A DNA stretch of 64,000 bases from Poa pratensis (GCA_947311845.1 CAMZMU010000081.1:7167709-7231708), one strand, 5' to 3'; numbered from the stretch's first letter, positions 21,561 through 32,970 are shown. A program made the numbers and translations. Notes: generated by a model not told the origin, from the sequence alone.

Positions 21561-22494
21561 TCCCCCATCAGATATAGTTTTAAAGATCTCGACACGGATA
21601 GTCAAAAGTGAAACGGTTCGTATGTTGAACGAGCAGATCTCAAGATATTTCGTTTTAAATTTTGGTTAAAAAATTTAAAGGGAAAACTATACTCCCACCT
21701 CCATGTCTCTTTCTTTCTCATCCTTTTTTCCACTTTTATTCTCGTTGCGACACTTAGCGAATATGTAGACAAACGTGAGGGGTAGCACCAAGTAGAAGAC
21801 GACAATTGGGGCAACGAGAGTGAACACGTGGTGACCTTCGCAAGGGTTTCCCTTTTCTAGTGATTGCCTCGCTAAAAATCATGTCAACCGGGAGCGGTAA
21901 TTTCTATTTCACGCCGCATGAGCTTGTCCTATGGGCCTGGCCTGTTAGCGACCAAGGAGGACGACTGAAGATGCAACAAATACGGGTGGTGGTCATCGGA
22001 GACGAAGAAGACGAGGTGCATGCGATAACCTCACTGGAGTCGGGGACGACACGGCTGGCCGCAACATCGTTGGTAGAGACGAGTAAAGCACCTTATTGTA
22101 GTCGGTGACGATTTGTTGCTTGCCGCAGCGGCACGAATGGAGGTGAGGAATAGACTTAGCAGGGGGTCCGGTGCGGGGAGCTCGTCCGCGACGAGTTTTT
22201 AGGGTTTGGGGTGCAGTGGTGGTTCGTTGACGCCGGTGAAGGTGGATTTAAAGGGAGGGTCTTGGCGGCGGGGCTAGAGTAAGACGAAAAGATGAGGCGG
22301 GAGCTTGGCCGGCCGAAGGTGGCGGGATAAGGCGGTTAGGCGAGACACGGTGGCAGTGGATCGATGACCAGCATATGGCGACGGTGGCAGTTGCCGTGGT
22401 GCAACAGGAACACCTAGTTGGGGAGGTCCTATACGGCGCCTACTGCGTCCCTATGGACGCAACCACTGAAACGAAGTATAAATGCTCCAGACCA
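21561..22494. other. Unassigned, possibly MULE-associated DNA
   Basis: Mixed sequence with a GC-rich section at 22100-22450 that resembles fragments of host genes, but no frame is long or conserved. Similar GC-rich DNA followed by AT-rich filler recurs at 26.7-27.7 kb, so both may derive from one element family. Confidence 0.35.
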
Positions 22495-22499
22495 AGAAA

Positions 22500-22960
22500 C
22501 TCGACATGGCACGATCGGTTTGTTTTTTCTTGTTCGCATATTTTTTTATTATTGGCTTGGGATGAAACTGTTCATTTTTTGTTAATTGTAAAATAAATTG
22601 TGAAATAAAAAGTTTCTAGATCTTAAATGATCACCATTTAGAAAATATTCATGAATTATACAAAGTTTATGAATTTATAAAAATGTTCCTAAATTTGAAA
22701 AAACATAATTTGTCAAAGTACATGAAATTGAAAAAATTCATGAATTGAAAAATGGATGTTAATGAGTTTATAAATATATTGGTAGATTCGAAAAAATATT
22801 CACAAATTTAAAATCGAAAAGAAAAACGAAACACCATTACTAGCAGAAGAAGGAACCAAAAAAGGAAAAATAAACCAATAAAAAGACAAGCTAGAAGCTT
22901 CTAGCAACTTCCGAAACAACATGTGGACCGCCCACTTGAACAATGTAACGCTGGGATGCT
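22500..22960. repeat. AT-rich filler repeat, copy 1
   Basis: After a CGATCGGTTTGTTTTTTC phrase, the DNA becomes short AAATTCATGAATTT-like words. It ends in a run of AGAAAAACGAA and a TTCTAGCAACTTCC block. The same order of parts occurs at 27295-27860, indicating two members of one repeat family. Confidence 0.5.
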
Positions 22961-23015
22961 ATGAGTTGCGTCCATAACGAATTCAATGGACGTCATCTAT
23001 GAATCATTGAGCTCC

Positions 23016-23438
23016 CTATAGGACGAGGAAATATCTTGTGCTCCCACCTCCTATATGGTGTTCCTCGTGCTACCGCTAATGGTGCTCCCCGTTTTACCGC
23101 TAAGAAAGACAATTCTACATGTTTCAAAAATTGTACGAAAAATTGTGAATGTTCACAACCTATGTTTGTACAACCATCCAAAATTTCAGCTCCAATCAGT
23201 GGTGTCACAAAGAGACAAAAGCAAAAAAAATATGACACTATTCATGTCAGATTTGTCTTTTTATTTCTCAAAATGCATTTATAATTTGGAGCTGAAATGT
23301 TTGGAGGTGGTACAAATATACGTTGTGAATATCCACAATTGTTCTTAGAATTTTTTGAGACATTTAAAGATGTTTTTCTTGGTTATAGTATGGGGAGCAC
23401 CGTAAGAGGCGGGAGCACTAGATATCTTCTCCCTACAG
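23016..23438. mobile_element. Foldback MITE with long inverted arms
   Basis: The left arm contains ATATCTTGTGCTCCCACC, GGTGCTCCCC and ATTTCAGCTCCAA. The right arm contains their reverse complements in mirrored order (TTGGAGCTGAAAT, GGGGAGCACC, GGCGGGAGCACTAGATATC). Together they form imperfect arms of roughly 150-170 bp around a short centre near 23240. No coding capacity is expected; frames across it reflect the inverted repeat. The target duplication was not resolved. Confidence 0.75.
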
Positions 23439-24186
23439 GACACTCACTGCCTCTGGAACGGAGGCAACGCCTGAAGCGCTAGTCTTCATGGGTAGGGCCC
23501 AGGTAAGGACAGTGCTGAGCGTCCCCGGGATTAAACCTCCCCATCCCCGGTTCCTCCTACCAACATGTGTCCCCTTTTCTTTCTAAATCCCGATTTTGCT
23601 TCTATGTAGCAAAAAAAATCCTATTTTTGCTTTTATGTAACAAAAAACGGTTCGTACTCAAAACAGAAGAAGAAAAGACTGACCTCATCGGAGACTGATG
23701 AGGGTTAGGTCCCGATCTTCACGGATTTTGGGCGGATGAACGATGAACACGAAGAACACAAAAGGAGAAAGTCACAAATAAGATAACTAGCAAATCAACA
23801 CAGACGAAATCAACCGGTAACAAATCCCCAATGGCAGCCCCGATTCTCAATCTCCAAACAACCTTACTCTTAGGATTGTTTCTCTTGCCGGTCAACCCAA
23901 CCGGTCCAATCTAGTCACTCAAAGAGGAATGATTGGCAAATAATCTCAACTACAAGAAGAGGTCTTGAATCCACATGGGGATCTTCTCCACTAGGGGAGG
24001 CCTTGATTTATCTCCATAGGAGGCAACACCAACATGGGTGAAAAAGGAGCAAAGCTCAACTCAAGTCTAACCCTAGATCTGAGGTAGCAGGCACTTATTT
24101 ATAGTCTAGAACGAAGGGGTAGGTGAGAGGATAAGGTTACATGACCCACAGGTCCACAAAGCGCGCAGGTTGGCGCGACGGCTGGC
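23439..24186. other. Probable retrotransposon leader/LTR-adjacent DNA
   Basis: The minus strand contains a phrase ending in GAAGATCGGGACCTAACC and a leader-like run, arranged as in the untranslated region of grass LTR elements. No LTR ends were found. Confidence 0.3.
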
Positions 24187-24687
24187 CTATCCGGGCTTGG
24201 ACCGGCATCGGTCAGGGGCAGGCCAGCCACTTCTGGCACTTGGATAGCCTAGGCTGGGCTGAGCCGGCATCGGGTGTCGAGGAGACCGGCGGCGTCTGGT
24301 TCTTGGCCAGCCTGGCCGGGTTAGGACCGGCCTCGGGTGTCGAGGAGGCCGGCGGCTTCGGGTGCTTGGCCGGCCTAGGCCGGGCTGAGCCGGCCTCAGG
24401 TGTCTTGAAGGCAGGCGGTGTCTGGTGCATGGCCAGCCTAGGCCGGGCTGGGTCGTCCTGGCCGGGCTGCCAGGCTCCTCCTTCGTCTTCATCTTCTTGA
24501 CTTGCCTCTTGACCATCTTGGCCATCTTGATCAACACATTTTCTCGGAGGTCTTCAAGACCGTTATACCTGAGCACACACAAGGTATCGGAATGAAGTAG
24601 CAAACCATTCAAGAGAGTGTCAAGATCACACATAGACAGGAGCGAATTCACCTTAGCATGGATGGCTTTGACTCTTGCTCTTGTCAT
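24187..24687 (-). pseudogene. Gypsy-type leader/gag-adjacent ORF with internal tandem repeats
   Basis: The minus-strand frame starts MTRARVKAIHAKVNSLLS, a short conserved block found near the gag/pol junction in several grass Gypsy elements, followed by LLLHSDTLCVLRY. After residue ~75 it turns into four tandem ~21-residue repeats rich in Pro and Arg (PAQPGLGRPSTRSRRPPRHP and variants), encoded by a ~63-bp minisatellite at about 24215-24470. The repeat part is probably not conserved coding but an expanded spacer. No RT or integrase is adjacent, so this is a fragment. Family assignment is from memory of the N-terminal block. Confidence 0.45.
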
Positions 24688-24699
24688 TGGACCACTTGT

Positions 24700-25400
24700 T
24701 GAAGGAGCCGTGGGTTGGGCTACATCAAAGACCTCGCCCGAGATCTTGTAGCAACAAAAATGTGGTACTGTAGCAAAATCGACTTCGCTGGAGACATCGA
24801 CGAAAACCTCGCCGGAGACATTGTAGCAAAATCTTTGTACTATTGTAGCAAAAACACATAACTACAATAGCAAAAAATTGTTATACTGCAGCAGTATACC
24901 AAAAAATTCTTCCGGTGAGGTCCTCCGATGAGACTTATGATGCAAAATAGCAGAACAAATTGTAGCAAAAAAAATTCTTCTTGTAATGCAAATTCATAGA
25001 ACATATGGTGCAAAAATACAGACTATTGTAGCAAAAAAAATTCTTTGCATGATCTGGTAGCGCCGACAAATTTCATTGGAAGCACCACCCGCCCTCTACG
25101 GCAGCACCTCCGCACACCGCTGGCAGCAATGGAGATCACTGATGGTAGCACCGCCGTGTCACATTGGTAGCACCACGCATGTGCGCTGGGAGCACCATCG
25201 TGCCACCATGGCAGCACCGCCGCGTCACCCTGGTAGCACCACGCTTGTGTTCTGGGAGCACCGCCGTGCCGCCATGGCAGGACCACCATGTCATGTTGGT
25301 AGCACCGTCGTGCCGCCATGGTAGCATCGCGTCTGTGCGCGGGTAGCACCGTCATGCCACCTTGGTAGCACCGCGCATGTGTGGTGGCAGCGGCTGATTG
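24700..25400. repeat. GTAGCA-based minisatellite region
   Basis: Between 24750 and 25050 the phrase TTGTAGCAAAAA recurs many times. From 25080 to 25395 a GC-rich array takes over: units of GGTAGCACC followed by GCCGTGYCACCATG recur every ~21 bp with a higher-order period near 63 bp. Long frames on both strands follow from the period being a multiple of three. No terminal structure was found. Confidence 0.7.
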
Positions 25401-25409
25401 TTGCTGCTT

Positions 25410-26735
25410 CAACAGCCCGTTGGGAAACCCCAAGAGGAAGGTATGATGCAACGTAGCAGAGGTATGGTGGGAAACAGTAGAAACGGTGTTTTCATCAGTG
25501 TAAAAGAATGGACCGGGGTCCACAGTTAACTAGTGGTGTCTCTCTATAAAACAGATAAACATACATGCTGGGTAAACAAATTACACCTAGGCAATTGACA
25601 AATTGTGAGGGCATGACAATGCTATCATGACAACCTATAGTTCAGTATTTAATTGGGCATTACAACAAAATACATAGACCACTTTCTAGCTGCATCTATG
25701 ACTAATAATTCATCCCGGGATCGCTGTCCAGCATATCACCCAAAAGTATTAAGTTCACTATAGTATTTAATTGGGCAAGCAACAGATAATTGCAATAAGC
25801 AAAAGTGTGTAATGTAAGCAATGCATATAACACGGAGAAATAGCACCGCAGTTTTCTCCCTAGTGGCAACAACACATCCATGTTCTTAGACGTTTCAGTC
25901 ACTCGTGCCCAGACTGACAGGAGGCATGAACCCACTATCTAGCATAAATACCCCTCTTGGAGACACTAGCAACTACTTGGTCAAAGCAACCACTAGCATC
26001 GGAGAGCATGTAAGATCATAAATAAAACATATAGATAAGTAGATAAACAAACTTGACCATAACTTCACAATTCATTGGATCCCAGCAAACACAACATCTA
26101 GCATTACATAAAAATGATCTTGATCATGTTAAGCAGCTCACAAGATCTAAACATGGTAGCACAAGAAGAAGAGACCACCATCGAGCTACTGCTATGGACC
26201 CATAGTCCAATGGTAGACTACTCACGCATCACTCCGGAGGCAGACATGGTGGTGTATAGCCCTCCGGTGATGATCTCCCCCTCCGGCAGAATGCCGGGAA
26301 GAGCTTCAGAACCCTCCCGAAGTAGGGTTGGCGGCAACTTAGGGTTTTCGGGGCGTAGAGAATATATAGGCGAAGAGGCGGCGCAGGAGGGCACCTGGGG
26401 GCCCAGACGACCCCCACGCGTGGGCCCACCTCTGGCCGTGCCTGGGTGGCGTCTGGCCACTCAGGGTCACCTCCCTGGCTTCCCTTTGGACTCCGTCTTC
26501 GTATCTTCATAAAAATACCCTCCGTGAAATTTTGTCCAATTCTGAGAATATTTCTCGACTAGCTTTTCTGAACCAAAAAGACATTCGAAATAGGAACTGG
26601 CACTGTGGCATCTTGTTAATAGGTCAGTTCCAAAAAAATGCATAAAAATGATATAAACTATAAATAAAACATGCATCATTTGATATAAAACAAGCATGGA
26701 ACATCAAAAATTATAGATACGCTTGAGACGTATCA
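25410..26735 (-). repeat. Old LTR, same family as the LTRs at 55.2 and 60.6 kb
   Basis: On the minus strand the sequence starts TGATACGTCTCAAGCGTATC at 26735. It follows the 55.2-56.9 kb LTR through a shared promoter/leader region, the GCTCACAAGATCTAAACATGG block and the CCACAGTTAACTAGTGGTG block, down to about 25410. It lacks ~200 bp near its 3' end and is visibly diverged. No internal region follows it, so it is a solo LTR or a truncated piece. A matching target duplication was not found. Confidence 0.75.
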
Positions 26736-27294
26736 GCGACGCCACGAGCCCGGGCAGCACTGCGCCGGTGCGCCACCGTGCTCGCAGCATCCCCGGCCGG
26801 TCCCCTCACAGCAAAATTGGGTGCTCGAGGTGAGGAGGTCGCAGCCTGCACGGGGCCAAGGGCGACGCCGTTGGCTCGCGGGCGAGCTCGTCGACGCCGG
26901 TGGCCATGGCGGTAGGACCTTGATACCACGGCCATGGCTCCGAGGACATCGTGAGAGAGATTCCCGTGGGGTGGCCCGACCTCGGCCCTGAGGTCGAGAT
27001 CAGCGGTGAGGAAGCTAAGAAAGGTAGAGGGACAGACGGAAGTGTCTGTCATCACCGGAATAGGGGCGGAGGTGGCCGGCGGCGGTGACGACATGGCGTT
27101 GGAGTCATGTTCGTGTTTCTCTGGGAGGAGGCAAGCAAGTGAGAGGATAAGACGAAGGGAATGAGTGGTTGAGAGGACGAGAGTGAGCAGTCCACGGGGA
27201 CACGCGTCGATCGCGGTAGGCGGAGGACGCGACGCGTAGGATCCTCTGGATGATTACAAGGCTTTTCCCCCAGGTAACTCCTACCGAACGCTCG
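26736..27294. other. GC-rich block, possible captured gene fragment
   Basis: A minus-strand frame (26711-27094) encodes a Ser/Pro/Arg/Ala-rich peptide with no recognisable domain. The GC-rich character, followed by AT-rich filler at 27.3 kb, resembles DNA carried by Mutator-like elements. Function cannot be assigned. Confidence 0.3.
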
Positions 27295-27860
27295 CTATGG
27301 ATCGGTTTGGTTTTTTCGTGATCCGCCGTTTTTGTTATTGTTGTCTAAGGAAAAAGCCCTTTTTTTCCTAATTTTAAAATTTTAAAATAAAAAATCTGAT
27401 TTTAAAGATGATCATAAATATATAAAATATCTAAAAAAACAAGACACTTAAGAATTTAAAAACAGTTAATGAATTTGGAAAAAAGTTCACGAATTTTTAT
27501 TTAAAAAGTTCATCAAATTAAAAAATGTTCACAATTTAAAATAAGATGTTCATGAATTTTAAAACATCGTAGATTTCAAAAATATCATGAATTGAAAACT
27601 GTTCACAAAATTTAAAAAGTGCTCACAAAAGAATTGACAATGTACATGAATTTTAAAATTAAAAACTGAATAGAAAAACAAACGGGAAAATAACCGAAAA
27701 GACTAGAAAAGGAGAAAAACATAAAATAGAATTGCTGGAAACTACTAGAAATTTCCCAAAACCAATCCAAAAACCACTCCGAAAGAAGACACACGTGGGT
27801 CAGCCCAGTTAATCTATCTATCCTAACGCTGAGAAATATGTGCCGGTGCAACGGGCGTCA
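27295..27860. repeat. AT-rich filler repeat, copy 2
   Basis: Same layout as 22500-22960: a GGATCGGTTTGGTTTTTTCG phrase, a run of GTTCACAAAATTTAAA-like words, then a GAAACTACTAGAAATTTCC block. It ends near a GTGCCGGTGCAACGGGC motif that recalls a Helitron hairpin, but the ends do not fit. Confidence 0.5.
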
Positions 27861-27871
27861 TATAAGAATTA

Positions 27872-27993
27872 CTCTCTCCGTCCCAAAATAAGTGTCTTAA
27901 ATTTGCCAAAATATGAATGTATCTATACACGAAACATGTTAGATACATTCATATTTGGATACATCCAAGAAACTTATTTTGGGACAGAGGGGG
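27872..27993. mobile_element. Stowaway MITE
   Basis: A 122-bp element starts CTCTCTCCGTCCCAAAATAA and ends TTATTTTGGGACAGAGGGGG between TA dinucleotides (27870-27871 and 27994-27995). Nearly the whole element is palindromic, as typical of the family. Confidence 0.9.
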
Positions 27994-28060
27994 TACTTGT
28001 CAACCGAGTCAAATATTAATTTTTCTAATTGCTCACGGTTATGAGTGGAGATTAATTCCG

Positions 28061-28389
28061 ACTCCCGAGCCCCAGTGATCACTCTATTTTCAAAGTTTAA
28101 AAAATTATATTTTAAAGTTTCATAAAAAACTGAAAAAAAAATCTTGAATGTTTTCAATGTTGTATCCTACAATCGTGTAAAATCAAATACTTTGCATTTT
28201 GAGCAACACAAAAGTGACAAATGTATATATCTGAGTTTAGTAAACAATGCATGGTTCAAATCTCTTAAAAAAAATCTGAGTTTGGCACACTTGTAGTATA
28301 CATCATGGAGAACTTGCCAGATTTTTTGAAAACTTGTAAATATAACTTTTGAATATTTTAAAATAGAGGGATCACTAAATCTCGGGAGT
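28061..28389. mobile_element. MITE with ~35-bp imperfect inverted ends
   Basis: The left end reads ACTCCCGAG, then AGTGATCACTCTATTTT. The right end is the imperfect reverse complement (AAAATAGAGGGATCACT, then CTCGGGAGT). The long imperfect ends suggest a Mutator-type MITE. No target duplication could be made out, so class is uncertain. Confidence 0.65.
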
Positions 28390-28900
28390 GAAAGTGACTT
28401 TTTTGTTATGTAGACCTTGATTCATTGTAGCTCTATTTTTCTTCATGAGAGTTTTTTTTTCCGACTACTTTAGAGAAATATGGGCAGAACATCTACCTGG
28501 TTAAATAAAACGGAAAAACTAAAATACTAGCGAGGGGGTGTTGGATGGAATAAGCATATTGCATTATTTGTTTTTAAGGATACCCTGGCAGAGTAGCAGG
28601 TGTATTGGGATCATAGAAGAAAGGTCACAAGGCCAGGTTACAACCTCGTTACGACACATGAGCCATAACTGATGCCACGCGGACCTAAGCCGCAACACTA
28701 GCAAACGAACTACCCGAGCCTATGAAATCTGGTTTTGCCAAACATGCATGACACTGACTTTTCCACCTCAGCTTGTAAAGAGAAGTTGACGCATCACTTA
28801 TGGTTTACCAACCACAAACCGGCATATATAAGTCATGTTTCGCTTCAAGAAATAATCAGCCAGTTCTTATTTCTAGTCACTTTTTGTAAAACATTGAATC
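28390..28900. other. Non-coding spacer 3' of the laccase
   Basis: No gene or repeat recognised. An unsupported short frame (28735-28941, +) has no family resemblance. Confidence 0.4.
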
Positions 28901-28952
28901 ATAATAGTGGGTCAGTTTTTTTTTTTTTGGCTAGGGTATAATAGTGGGTCAG
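28901..28952 (-). mobile_element. Micro-retroposition: 22-23 bp insert with 14-15 bp target duplication
   Basis: ATAATAGTGGGTCAG occurs at 28901-28915 and again at 28938-28952. Between the copies is a run of 13 T followed by GGCTAGGGT. Read on the minus strand this is ACCCTAGCC plus a poly(A) tail. A poly(A)-ended insert bounded by a 14-15 bp direct repeat is the signature of LINE-mediated retroposition, here of an extremely 5'-truncated copy. Confidence 0.75.
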
Positions 28953-29167
28953 CTTGACGTAGTACATTACAATGGGAAAAGAAGATAAAAAATAACACTC
29001 CCTTTTACATTTTAAGAATCATCCGTAAATACAATGAATGAGTATACAATTACAAATCCATGCATGCATATTTATTTTTTCTTATTTTTTACGAATTATA
29101 AAATCTTGGACCCATGTACCGTACATGGTACATGCATGGTATATACCTTTACTCGAGTTAATCATCT

Positions 29168-31147
29168 CTATGGCTGAGTGAGGCCATTCGCGCCACATTT
29201 CTTAAACTCTGGCGGCGGCGGGGGCAGGCTAGTCTCCGGAGTGGGCCCATTCTCGACGATGAACGCTGTGGCCATGCCCATGATGATGTGAACTCGAAGT
29301 GGCAGTGCAGGTACCACATCCCGGGTTGTCGGTGACGAACCGCACGGCAGCCCATCCCGTCCTGGGCACCTGCACCGTGTTCCTTAGCTGCGGGTTGTGG
29401 TAGTTGAACTTCTTGGGGTCTGTCTTGGGATTGTAGTTGCCAATCCCCATGGCGAGGACGAAGAAGTCGTAGCCATGGAGGTGCATCGGGTTCGAGTCGC
29501 TCTGGAGCAGCGCCGTGCTCTGGAAGATGATCTCCACGGAGGTGTTGTACCGGAACCTCCGGAGCTTTGTCGCCTTGAACGTCGGCTCCAGCGCCTCCTC
29601 CAACGGGCCAGGCGGGATCAAGTCCCGGTTGGTGTAGTTGTACGGGTGCGGCGGGCGGTCGGGGAGGTCCTCCGTGTATAGCCCACTTGTTCGGCCTTCA
29701 TAGTACCTCTCGAGTAGCGATGTGTTGGTTGGGAGGCGAATGATACGTTGTTCATGGTGGCCACCACGATGGTGTCGGGACTCCGACGGCGCTTGCACGA
29801 CGTCTTGTTGCCGCGACATATGGAGCCGAGACCGAGCGTGAAGAAGAGGCGTTCGTCAACGTGCATGGGAACACGGTGCCGGTCCGGGTGTGCGAGGCCG
29901 GTGAGATTGTTGTGGAAGTAGTAGGATGGCATCGTGTTGTGCTGGTCCGGCATGAGCGGGGTCGGCACAGGTAGCCCATTGTTGTTGTTGTCGGAGCCGG
30001 TGTAGCGCACGAGGCCGCGGCTGATGAACAACGGGATCTGAGGATCGGGCTCCGGCGGCTGGTTCGCGAGCGCCACCATGTGATAGTGCGCCGGCGGGGC
30101 GTCCGCGACCATGAGCACGTCGATGGCCTCACCCGGCGCCAAGGTCACCATGTCCGTCTTGTACGGCGTCAGGTAGTTCCCATCAGCGCCGACCACCGTG
30201 AACGTGTGCCCGGCCACTTTGAAGTAGTACTCTGAGAAGAGAGCCGTGTTCAGGATCCGCAACAGGTAGGTTTCCCCGCGGACGACATCCAAGACGAAGC
30301 TCTCTTCTGGCTTGCCGGAGCAATTACTGAGGTCGCCGAGCTTGCCATTGATTGTTGCCGAGAGCGGGTTGTCATCGAAATTGCCATCGTGCATCCTCCG
30401 TCGAGCTCAACGAGGTCGAGCTCCCACCACTCACCGATGATGATGGGTACGTCCTTGGTGGGGGTCGGAAATGGGTACCTCCCGCCCTTGGGTCGGATGA
30501 CGAAGGCACCCGCGACAGTGGCGCGGAGGCAGGTTACGTGGGCATGCCACCACAGCGTGCCGACCTGGCCGGTGACGTTGAAGCGGTATACACGCTTGCC
30601 GCCGGGAGGGATGGGGCACTCGGTCACGAAGCCGGCGCCGTCGGACCAACAGCTCCTCATCTGCCGGACGCCGTGCCAGTGGATGGTGAGGCCGTGGGGG
30701 AGACGGTTCACGACGTGGACGACCACCGTGTCGCCATCGGTGACGTCGATCGTCGGGCCTGGGAGTTGCCCGTTCACCACGTAGATCTTGGTCGTGTTGC
30801 ACAGGTGTGTCTGGTTCATCTCGTGCACCTGATCATCATAAATAGTATATTGATTGGTCAAAAATAGGTCAAGACGTATCAAACGAGTCCTATATGCGCA
30901 TACACTCGAAAACAACACCGACCGAAAATCATATAACCAGACGTTGCATTCACGACATATAAGGATCAATAAAACATTTTCTTGATTAATTAAGGAGTTA
31001 TGACAGCTAAAATGAAAGGAAAATGAAAGATATTGTACTCACGACAAAGGTGTGCTCCACGACCGCCGCCTCACCGCCGGCCGCGGCTGCCAGAGCGGCA
31101 AGGACCACGGCGCAGAAGATGGTCGCCGCCATGGAGAGCTTCTCCAT
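29168..31147 (-). CDS. Laccase (multicopper oxidase), frame broken by four one-base losses
   Basis: Exon 1 (31147-31043) encodes a 35-residue start with a hydrophobic signal peptide. A GT-AG intron (31042-30829) follows, then one long exon to TAG at 29168-29170, about 589 codons in all, normal for plant laccases. All four copper-ligand motifs are visible in order: HWHG (~30675), WWHAH (~30550), HLHGYDFF (~29480) and MWYLHCHFEF (~29310), with FVIRPKGG between. Secreted laccases oxidise phenolics such as monolignols in the cell wall. Frame changes occur near 30400, 29738, 29330 and 29308. Each is explained by one base missing from a short C or G run and no nonsense codon interrupts any segment. 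The gene may therefore be intact in the organism. Confidence 0.85.
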
Positions 31148-31262
31148 GCTTGGTTGCTCTACCAACTAGAGATATGCTGGATTGGCACAGCACTCTCCGT
31201 AATTAGCTAGTTATAACTCGCTGCTTGCTGAAGGATGGTTTTGTTAAGCCTGAGCTGCTGTC

Positions 31263-31270
31263 TATTTATA
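31263..31270 (-). promoter_or_regulatory. Laccase TATA box
   Basis: The minus strand reads TATAAATA, about 115 bp upstream of the laccase ATG, a normal spacing for a plant promoter with a ~85-bp leader. Confidence 0.7.
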
Positions 31271-31299
31271 CACCTCAACGGACAAGGCATCCGAAGACA

Positions 31300-31980
31300 G
31301 CGGCCGTCTGCAATGGTTGACCGGGCCAATAAGATCAAGCAACAGGAAGCCGACGGCGACGATTGATTCTGAGATCTCATCGAGGCACGACCTGGTGGTA
31401 GCATGCATGCATGGTCAGGCTGCCTAAGCGAGGCTTCATGGGAATGTAAAGGCGATTGGCATCATTCATTGGCTGCCACTTTTGCCTTGAGGGTGTTAAC
31501 TAATCCTGAAAAGAATGATAAGTCAATCGCGCGCGGCGACTTTAGATGAAGAGAATAACGAGGCAGGGTCAAGAGTTCACCAAATGACAACAGCCCGCCA
31601 GAATCAGTCGAAACGTATTGGTGTTTTTTTTTTCGAACTTGAGCTTTATAGATGACGAAAAGTTACATTAAGCATTGATCAAATACTCCACGCAGTGTGG
31701 ATTTGTACCAATCAACACATGCCCCCAGGACTCATTAACCCCTGATTCTTATTGAAATCAAAATAAACCCGTCATGCAAGACTTCTCCACCTAACGCTAC
31801 CAACCCAAATTGGTCAGAGTCTGACTCCAGCAGCGGATGTTTTACGTTGCTTGGAGGACTTTGTATTACTCTTGTTTTGCCATACGCATTTAGTTACTCG
31901 GAACATTCAACTGGAAGATCTCCCTAGTACTCCAGCGGTCTTGACTTATCTTACGTTGAAACATGCAAGTCCAAACGATC
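31300..31980. other. Laccase upstream region, no further gene
   Basis: Likely promoter DNA up to about 31600, then a run of 10 T followed by CGAACTTGAG near 31625 that could be the tail of an old retroposon. No coding signal. Confidence 0.4.
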
Positions 31981-31988
31981 ACCACAGT

Positions 31989-32163
31989 CAGGGGCGGACC
32001 CACAAAGGATTTTGAGAGGGGGTACACGAGGTGACCGGGGGCATTTCTTATATAACTTCACATAATTTGAACATTTTTCCTTAAAAAATGAACAAATTCA
32101 ATTGAAGTTTTATTTTTTGAGTAGGGGTCAAGGCCCCACAAGCTCCTACTTGGGTCCGCCCTG
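31989..32163. mobile_element. hAT MITE with perfect 8-bp target duplication
   Basis: A 175-bp element starts CAGGGGCGGACCCA and ends TGGGTCCGCCCTG. ACCACAGT flanks it on both sides (31981-31988 and 32164-32171). Its ends resemble those of 8685-8852, but the interiors differ. Confidence 0.92.
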
Positions 32164-32171
32164 ACCACAGT

Positions 32172-32442
32172 GTATGTTCACTAGAATCCTCCCGGACGCT
32201 CCAGCGTGCTTCCTAGGGGAATAAACCTAGTCGCCGATGGACCAGGACTGCCTCCACTCTCCGTCGCTTTCGCCACGCAAAATTTGGCGTGGCCGATTCC
32301 TCCCATCACGGGGGTGGCGCGACATTTCGTCGATTTGACGGTGCAATTGTTTGGTGCTCGGCGAGGTGGCGTGTGGCATGGAGGCGCGTACCACGGCTGG
32401 TGCATGCGGTGACGCGTGCGCGGTGGTGCTGGGCTAGGCGAG
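32172..32442. other. Host DNA left of the Tat-type element
   Basis: GC-rich, no convincing frame. It ends in GCGAG (32438-32442), the target duplication of the retrotransposon that follows; its continuation resumes at 44550. Confidence 0.5.
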
Positions 32443-32970
32443 TGTCGTCGTATCGGCATCTTGGATAGGAGACGGGGTCCTGCTAGCCGAGGGTGAACGT
32501 AGGGCAAGAAGGTGGACGTCGTCAAGGTCGGGATTGTACACGGCGGTTTACCCAGCTTCAGGCACCACGGCGGTGGCGGTGCCCTACGTGCTGCTATAAC
32601 TCACTATAAGGCAATATCGCCGTGAACAGGTTACAATGAGTTGGTGTGTGAGATTGCGTATGAGAGTTGCCCTAAAGGCGTCCCGAGGTCCAGCTTATAT
32701 AGGCGGCTGGACCTAGGGTTACAAGGTGAATACGTATCCAGCAAGTATACGGAGTCCTAAACCTAGCCGGCAAGTATGCCGCCTTCCGTCTTGGTCTTGG
32801 TGGCTTCATGGGCTTCAGTCTTGGGCCTCCTCCTTGCCGGCATCCGCCTTCCTTGGTCGTCAGCTATCTGGGCCGCCCGGTAGGCAAAGCCTTCACCACC
32901 ACTGCGGGCCACCCTGGACTAGCCGGATTGATCCATGCTGGTGATACCCCTAGTAGGTATATCCCCAACA
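32443..32970 (-). repeat. 3' LTR of the Tat-type element
   Basis: 528 bp, TGTTGGGGATATACC...ACGACGACA on the minus strand, with a TATATAAG promoter element at about 32693-32702. It matches the 5' LTR except for a patch near 32642-32672. Confidence 0.95.

Noticed and set aside
25023..25523. 166-residue frame in the GTAGCACC minisatellite
   Set aside because: Entirely repeat-derived (LPW/GATR words); opposite strand is equally open.
27840..27870. Helitron 3' end at GTGCCGGTGCAACGGGC
   Set aside because: The stem is imperfect and no CTRR-T follows within the expected distance.
29397..30867. Plus-strand frames over the laccase
   Set aside because: GC-rich codon use keeps the antisense frames open; they have no domain and the sense strand carries all laccase motifs.
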